From the NCBI GenBank assembly GCA_017456895.1, contig JAFTIN010000052.1, positions 1-64,000 of the forward strand: a stretch of 64,000 nucleotides of DNA, read 5' to 3'. Both the position numbers and the translations under genes were made by a program. Of this stretch, positions 59,808 to 64,000 are shown piece after piece; the stretch's first letter is position 1, and each line of letters opens with the position of its first letter. The notes beneath the pieces were generated by a model that made no database searches, was not told the origin of the DNA, and was given only the letters and a program-made list of their open reading frames with translations. The stretch comes from Clostridia bacterium. GTDB taxonomy: Bacteria > Bacillota > Clostridia > Oscillospirales > CAG-272.

Positions 59808-60259
59808 TGAAAAATGCAAGACAGAATAAAATACTCGAGCTCATCGAGGAATACGAGATCAGCACTCAGGAAGCTCTGATTCAGAAGCTTTCCGAGCATG
59901 GATTTGAATCTACCCAGACTACTATATCCAGAGATATCCGTCAACTCAGATTGATTAAGGGGCCTACCGGAAGAGGTGCATATAAGTATGTTGCTCCCGA
60001 GGTGAGAAAGGGTAGTGATGCTCCCGGTCACAATTCTGCGCTTACTGACGCTGTGATCAAGATTGAAGCTGCTCAGAACATCATTGTTGTTAAGACTATG
60101 TCCGGTATGGCAAACGCAATCGCTGTATGTATTGACTCCCTTCAAATCAGAGATATTATCGGATCAGTAGCAGGTGATGATACTATTCTGCTTGTCCTCA
60201 AGACTACTGAAAAGGCTCAGGCGATTGAATCCGAGCTTAAGAGCGTTTTCGAGCGTTAA
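59807..60259 (+). CDS. argR: Arginine repressor ArgR/AhrC
   Basis: A hexameric arginine-dependent regulator. The 150-residue protein has an N-terminal winged helix (QNKILELIEEYEISTQEALI, QTTISRDIRQLRLIK) and a C-terminal oligomerisation/arginine domain with SVAGDDTILLVLKT, whose Asp pair binds arginine. It sits between nadK and recN, as in many Firmicutes. Its start overlaps the nadK stop by 1 nt (TAATG). Confidence 0.96.
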   Translation: MKNARQNKILELIEEYEISTQEALIQKLSEHGFESTQTTISRDIRQLRLIKGPTGRGAYKYVAPEVRKGSDAPGHNSALTDAVIKIEAAQNIIVVKTMSGMANAIAVCIDSLQIRDIIGSVAGDDTILLVLKTTEKAQAIESELKSVFER

Positions 60260-60277
60260 ACAGAAAGGATAACGATA

Positions 60278-61969
60278 ATGCTTCAAATGTTGCATATCGA
60301 AAATATAGCCGTTATTAAGAGCATTGACCTTGAGTTCTCGAATGGGTTTATGGTTATCAGCGGAGAGACCGGAGCAGGTAAGTCAATAATCATTGACAGT
60401 ATCAATCTGATCCTCGGTGCAAAGGCTGATAAGGAGCTTATCAGACATGGAGAGTCTTCCGCCACAGTAAGCGCTTTGTTTACAGATCTTTCCCGGATCA
60501 CTATATCCCAGTGTGAGCAATTGGGTATTCTTATTGATGAAGAACAGAATATTCTTATACAGCGTAGCTTTGGCTTGGACGGACGTTCGATCGTTAAGAT
60601 AAACGGAAGGACGGTCAATCTTTCGATACTTAAGCAGATTGCTCCGAGACTTGTGAGCATTCATGGACAGAGTGATACGGGAGCACTTACCGATCCTGAA
60701 AAGCATATAGATCTCATTGATGTGTATTCTTCATCCGAAGATTTACTGGTGAAATATCGAGAGGTATACTATAAGCTTGAAAAGACGCGCAGAGATATCC
60801 AGGATATTGTACACACGGAATCAGAAAGAGAAAGGCTAAAGGAGATACTGGCTTATCAAATCAAGGATATAGATTCTGCTAAGCTTCACGACGGAGAGGA
60901 AGAAGAGCTTGTCGATAAAAAAGTAAAAATCAAAAATAGCGAGAAAATAACCAAGAACTCGGAGTATGTTTATAAAGCGCTGAGGGGTAGCGAAAAGGGA
61001 AGTGTCGCTTATCTTGTTGATAGAAGTATTACCGCCCTCACGCAGATATCCGGTGTTATTCCTAAATACGAGGAGTACGCAGAAAAGCTCAGGGACGCCC
61101 TCGCGAGCGTCGAGGACGTGGCAGAGGAGATCTACGCAGTCCTCGAGGACTTTGACGATGATCCTACCACGACTCTTAACGAGATTGAGTCGAGGCTCGA
61201 TAAGATTAGCAGACTTAAGCGTAAATACGGATTGACCGTAAAGGACATTCTCGAATTCAGAGATAAGTCAAAGAAAGAGCTTGATACTCTCGAGAATTAT
61301 GAGGGAACACTCGATACACTCAAAAAAGAAGAAAAAAAGCTATATAATGATGCACTCCTCATAGCGGATGAACTCCACAACATACGAGTAAAATCGGCAG
61401 GCGAGTTGAAGACGAAGATATGTGAGATACTCGAATTCCTCGATATGCCCGGAGTTGTTTTCTATGCAAAGATCGATGCTTCGGAATTTGATGGTAAAAA
61501 GGTCCTTAACAAGGACGGTTATGACAGGATAGAATTCTATATCAGTGCAAATAAGGGGGCGGAAGCCCAGTCGCTTTCCAAGATAGCATCAGGCGGAGAA
61601 ATAGCTCGTGTAATGCTTGCTATTAAGAGTGTGATAGCGGACAAAGACGGCGTCTCCAGCGTAGTGTTCGACGAGATAGATGCAGGTGTTTCGGGCAAGA
61701 CCGCGAGAAAAATCGGACTTAAGATGAGATCAATGTCAAATGGACTGCAGATTTTCTGTGTCACACACAGCGCCCAGATAGCTTCGCTTGCTAACATTCA
61801 TTATCTTATTAGCAAGAGAGAGGTAAACGGAGCGACCGAAACCTCTGTCAAAGCACTTGATTATGATGGACGCGTAAAGGAGCTTTCGCGTATACTTGGT
61901 GGAATCAATGTTACCGAATCTCAACGCGCCGCAGCCATAGATATGCTAAACGAAAAGGAGATATACTGA
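60278..61969 (+). CDS. recN: DNA repair ATPase RecN
   Basis: An SMC-like ATPase for double-strand break repair. The 563-residue protein has Walker A SGETGAGKSIIIDSINLILG, a long central coiled coil (about 160-380) and the C-terminal signature ASGGEIARVMLAIKSV with Walker B VVFDEIDAGVSG. AAAGGA precedes the ATG, 18 bp after argR. murB follows almost immediately. Confidence 0.97.
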   Translation: MLQMLHIENIAVIKSIDLEFSNGFMVISGETGAGKSIIIDSINLILGAKADKELIRHGESSATVSALFTDLSRITISQCEQLGILIDEEQNILIQRSFGLDGRSIVKINGRTVNLSILKQIAPRLVSIHGQSDTGALTDPEKHIDLIDVYSSSEDLLVKYREVYYKLEKTRRDIQDIVHTESERERLKEILAYQIKDIDSAKLHDGEEEELVDKKVKIKNSEKITKNSEYVYKALRGSEKGSVAYLVDRSITALTQISGVIPKYEEYAEKLRDALASVEDVAEEIYAVLEDFDDDPTTTLNEIESRLDKISRLKRKYGLTVKDILEFRDKSKKELDTLENYEGTLDTLKKEEKKLYNDALLIADELHNIRVKSAGELKTKICEILEFLDMPGVVFYAKIDASEFDGKKVLNKDGYDRIEFYISANKGAEAQSLSKIASGGEIARVMLAIKSVIADKDGVSSVVFDEIDAGVSGKTARKIGLKMRSMSNGLQIFCVTHSAQIASLANIHYLISKREVNGATETSVKALDYDGRVKELSRILGGINVTESQRAAAIDMLNEKEIY

Positions 61970-61980
61970 TCTGTGACCGA

Positions 61981-62868
61981 TTGTTTTCGGACGTTCTGAA
62001 AAAAATAGGATGTAGTTTTGATGAATACAAGGATCTGCGCTCCGAATCTGCGCTTAAGGTTCCTTTGGTTGCCAGGGCGGTCGTTTATCCAAATAACGAG
62101 ACAGAACTTGTACGGGTCCTACAAACTCTTACAGAAAATATGGCGCCGTTTATTGTTGTCGGTAGAATGTCTAACATTCTGTTTAATAATGGTATATATA
62201 ATGGCATCGTAGTAAAAACAACAAAAATTCGCACTTATTTGTTAGCAGAAAACACAATTACTCTTTCGTGCGGAGCATCAATAAGCAACGCTGCGCGCAT
62301 TTTAGCGAGAAATGATCTCGGTGGGTTTGAAGGACTTGTTGGCATTCCGGGGTCTATAGGTGGTATGCTTAGGCAAAATGCCGGCGCATTCACTTACGAG
62401 ATTTCCGACAGATTTATAAAAGCGCTATGCTATTTTCCTCGAAAAGAGCTTTTGACTGAATTGTCTAAAGAGGATATGAGCTTCTCTTATCGAAACAGCG
62501 GAGTTAAGAGGCAGGAAGCCGTGATTATCAATGCAACCTTTGAGGCTATTCCGAGAAGCTCCGAGGAAGTGATGAACGAGATAAATGAATGCAATAAAAA
62601 GCGAAGAGCGTCCCAACCGTACGATTATCCGTCACTTGGCAGTGCATTTAAGAAAGTTAACGGCATAAGCGCTGGTTATTACATTGAAAAAGCAGGACTA
62701 AAGGGCTTCCGGATCGGAGGTGCCAGAGTATCCGAAAAGCATGCGGGCTTTATAATAAATACCGGTGGCGCTACGTGTGCAGATTATATTGAGCTTCTCA
62801 ATTATGTTAAGCTAAAGGTCAATCAGATATTCGATATATGGATCGAGGAAGAAATTGAAGTAATTTAG
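61981..62868 (+). CDS. murB: UDP-N-acetylenolpyruvoylglucosamine reductase MurB
   Basis: Reduces UDP-GlcNAc-enolpyruvate to UDP-MurNAc with FAD. The 295-residue protein has the FAD-binding GRMSNILFNNGIYNGIVV, FEGLVGIPGSIGGMLRQNAG, SYRNSGVKR and a C-terminal AGYYIEKAGLKGFRIGGARV, with KHAGFIIN. The start is unclear. TTG at 61981 has no near Shine-Dalgarno, while CTG at 61966 lies 5 nt after AAGGAG and would add 5 residues, overlapping recN. Short relative to type I enzymes, fitting type II MurB. Confidence 0.93.
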   Translation: MFSDVLKKIGCSFDEYKDLRSESALKVPLVARAVVYPNNETELVRVLQTLTENMAPFIVVGRMSNILFNNGIYNGIVVKTTKIRTYLLAENTITLSCGASISNAARILARNDLGGFEGLVGIPGSIGGMLRQNAGAFTYEISDRFIKALCYFPRKELLTELSKEDMSFSYRNSGVKRQEAVIINATFEAIPRSSEEVMNEINECNKKRRASQPYDYPSLGSAFKKVNGISAGYYIEKAGLKGFRIGGARVSEKHAGFIINTGGATCADYIELLNYVKLKVNQIFDIWIEEEIEVI

Positions 62869-62880
62869 AGGGAGGATACC

Positions 62881-63771
62881 GTGTCATTTTCACAGGATCA
62901 GAAGACGGAGATCATATCTCAGTCCGTTAAAACAGGTTGCTGCAAACGTATGCTTATACAGGGCGTACTTGCATCTCGCGGCCGTATTGACAACGGTAAT
63001 ATTTCCGTATCCGTTGATAGTGTGGAGACTGCGGAGTTCATAAAAGGTATTATTCTTGATGTTTATTCTAAAGAAGCTAAAAACGTTACATCAAGTGTAG
63101 GCGGTAGGAGAAGGATTATTTCTTTTCACGCCAAATCTGCGCTTAAATATGTTGATGATATCGACACATTAGGTATTTCAGTCGTTGAAAAGTGCCCTAT
63201 GTGCATATCCTTCTTTCTGAGAGGTATTTTCCTTGCATCCGGAAGGGTGTCAGATCCGATGAAGCAATATTCACTTGAGTTTTCTGTGGGGGATCGGTCG
63301 AAAGCTCTTTCTGAGTATTTTCTTTCGATTGGACTTACACCAAGGATTTCGATAAAGAAGAATGAAACTTTGATTTATTTCCGAAACTCAACTCAACTTG
63401 AGGACTTCTTTGCTTTATCAAATATGAATCAGACCGCATTTGACATCATGAATGCGAAAATAAACGGAGAGCTGAGAAATACGGCTAACAGGATCGCAAA
63501 TTGCGAAACTAACAATATAGACAGAGCGGTATCTGCATCTATTTCGCAGATAACGCTAATAGAGGAGCTTGTTAACAGAGGATTGATCTCTCTGCTACCT
63601 GATGAGCTCGAAAGAACAGCAAGATTTAGAATGGAAAACAGAGATATGTCTCTGTCACAGCTTGCCAGCGCGATAACTCCGCCTATATCAAAGTCAGGTT
63701 TGTCGCATAGGCTAAAGAAAATCACAGAGATGGCCGAGAATTTACTTAAGGGTAAACTTGACGGTATCTGA
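62881..63771 (+). CDS. whiA: DNA-binding regulator WhiA
   Basis: A 296-residue protein of the WhiA family, which affects division and sporulation regulation in Firmicutes. The N-terminal part is LAGLIDADG-like (FLRGIFLASGRVSDPMKQYS) and the C-terminal part is an HTH domain (MSLSQLASAITPPISKSGLS). The start is GTG at 62881, after GAGGGAGGATA. It lies 12 bp after murB, without rapZ or yvcK between them. Confidence 0.93.
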   Translation: MSFSQDQKTEIISQSVKTGCCKRMLIQGVLASRGRIDNGNISVSVDSVETAEFIKGIILDVYSKEAKNVTSSVGGRRRIISFHAKSALKYVDDIDTLGISVVEKCPMCISFFLRGIFLASGRVSDPMKQYSLEFSVGDRSKALSEYFLSIGLTPRISIKKNETLIYFRNSTQLEDFFALSNMNQTAFDIMNAKINGELRNTANRIANCETNNIDRAVSASISQITLIEELVNRGLISLLPDELERTARFRMENRDMSLSQLASAITPPISKSGLSHRLKKITEMAENLLKGKLDGI

Positions 63772-63786
63772 GAAAGGAAGTGTTTT

Positions 63787-64000
63787 ATGGGTGGATTCGT
63801 TCATCTTCACCTTCATACAGAATACAGTCTCCTTGACGGAGCAACGAGAATATCTACAATAGCTGATAAAGCACTTTCCGACGGGCAAAAAGCGGTGGCT
63901 ATTACCGACCACGGAGTAATGTACGGCGCTGTAGAATTCTACAATGCCATGAAGGCAAAGGGAATAAAGCCCATTATTGGTTGTGAGGTGTACGTTGCGC
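63787..64000 (+). CDS. dnaE: DNA polymerase III alpha subunit, N-terminal part (partial)
   Basis: The first 71 codons of a gene cut by the window end. GGFVHLHLHTEYSLLDGATR and AVAITDHGVMYG are the start of the PHP domain of DnaE, the replicative polymerase subunit. GAAAGGAA precedes the ATG at 63787, 15 bp after whiA. Confidence 0.92.
   Translation, partial: MGGFVHLHLHTEYSLLDGATRISTIADKALSDGQKAVAITDHGVMYGAVEFYNAMKAKGIKPIIGCEVYVA

Overview
The window looks like a chromosome segment from an anaerobic Clostridia-type Firmicute (Bacillota). Reasons: a ylxM-ffh-rpsP-khpA operon, an S-box (SAM-I) leader on metK, an mraZ-rsmH-PBP-murE-murF-mraY-ftsW-murG-ftsZ division cluster, a fused IspD-IspF, a PPi-type phosphofructokinase, Hsp33, WhiA, RecD2 and near-consensus TTGACA-17-TATAAT promoters throughout. 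No plasmid, phage, transposase, integrase or CRISPR sequence is visible. The species cannot be named from the sequence alone.

Layout. 1-7.2 kb: tRNA-Thr(CGU), rsmA, glpK, the ffh operon, rpsT and a dGTPase-like HD protein. 7.2-16.4 kb: an apparent ~9.1 kb insertion. It holds an AraC-family regulator, two Gfo/Idh/MocA oxidoreductases, a DUF5107/TPR protein, a GH20-like hydrolase and another large hydrolase-like protein. It is bounded by direct repeats made of the last 24 bp of rpsR plus its terminator. 16.4-21.8 kb: rpsR-ssb-rpsF with a structured leader, ispE, an EamA permease, and a PadR/DUF1700/DUF4097 operon whose promoter carries a palindromic operator. 22-27.3 kb: a three-gene cassette of TerB_N/TerB_C protein, BrxD-like (DUF2791) ATPase and Lhr/BrxHI-like helicase. 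Its promoter lies inside a 32-bp inverted repeat. This is the best candidate for a poorly described DNA-processing or defence system. 27.3-36 kb: a methyltransferase, hslO, a divergent SOD-like protein, PPi-PFK, the SAM riboswitch with metK, recD2, a degenerate MreB-like actin and a 36-residue membrane peptide.

36.1-36.44 kb is a gene-free stretch between convergent terminators with inverted repeats and DnaA-box-like sites. 36.5-48.3 kb is the division and cell-wall cluster on the minus strand. It has no murD, murC, ftsA or ftsQ/divIB, and an unrecognised one-TM protein sits where ftsL normally lies. 48.5-51 kb: a small hypothetical gene, ispDF and rpe. 51-55.2 kb: ruvAB and DUF951 in one minus-strand operon with a GH29 alpha-L-fucosidase-like gene and a small membrane protein. 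55.3-64 kb: a plus-strand operon running nusB, a tsaD paralogue, xseA, xseB, tlyA, nadK, argR, recN, murB, whiA and the start of dnaE.

Functionally most of the window is housekeeping: translation, protein targeting, peptidoglycan and division, isoprenoid precursors, recombination and repair. Two accessory themes stand out: intracellular glycan breakdown (the 9-kb island and the separate fucosidase) and the TerB/BrxD/helicase cassette. All calls come from reading the sequence and from family knowledge; no database search was run.
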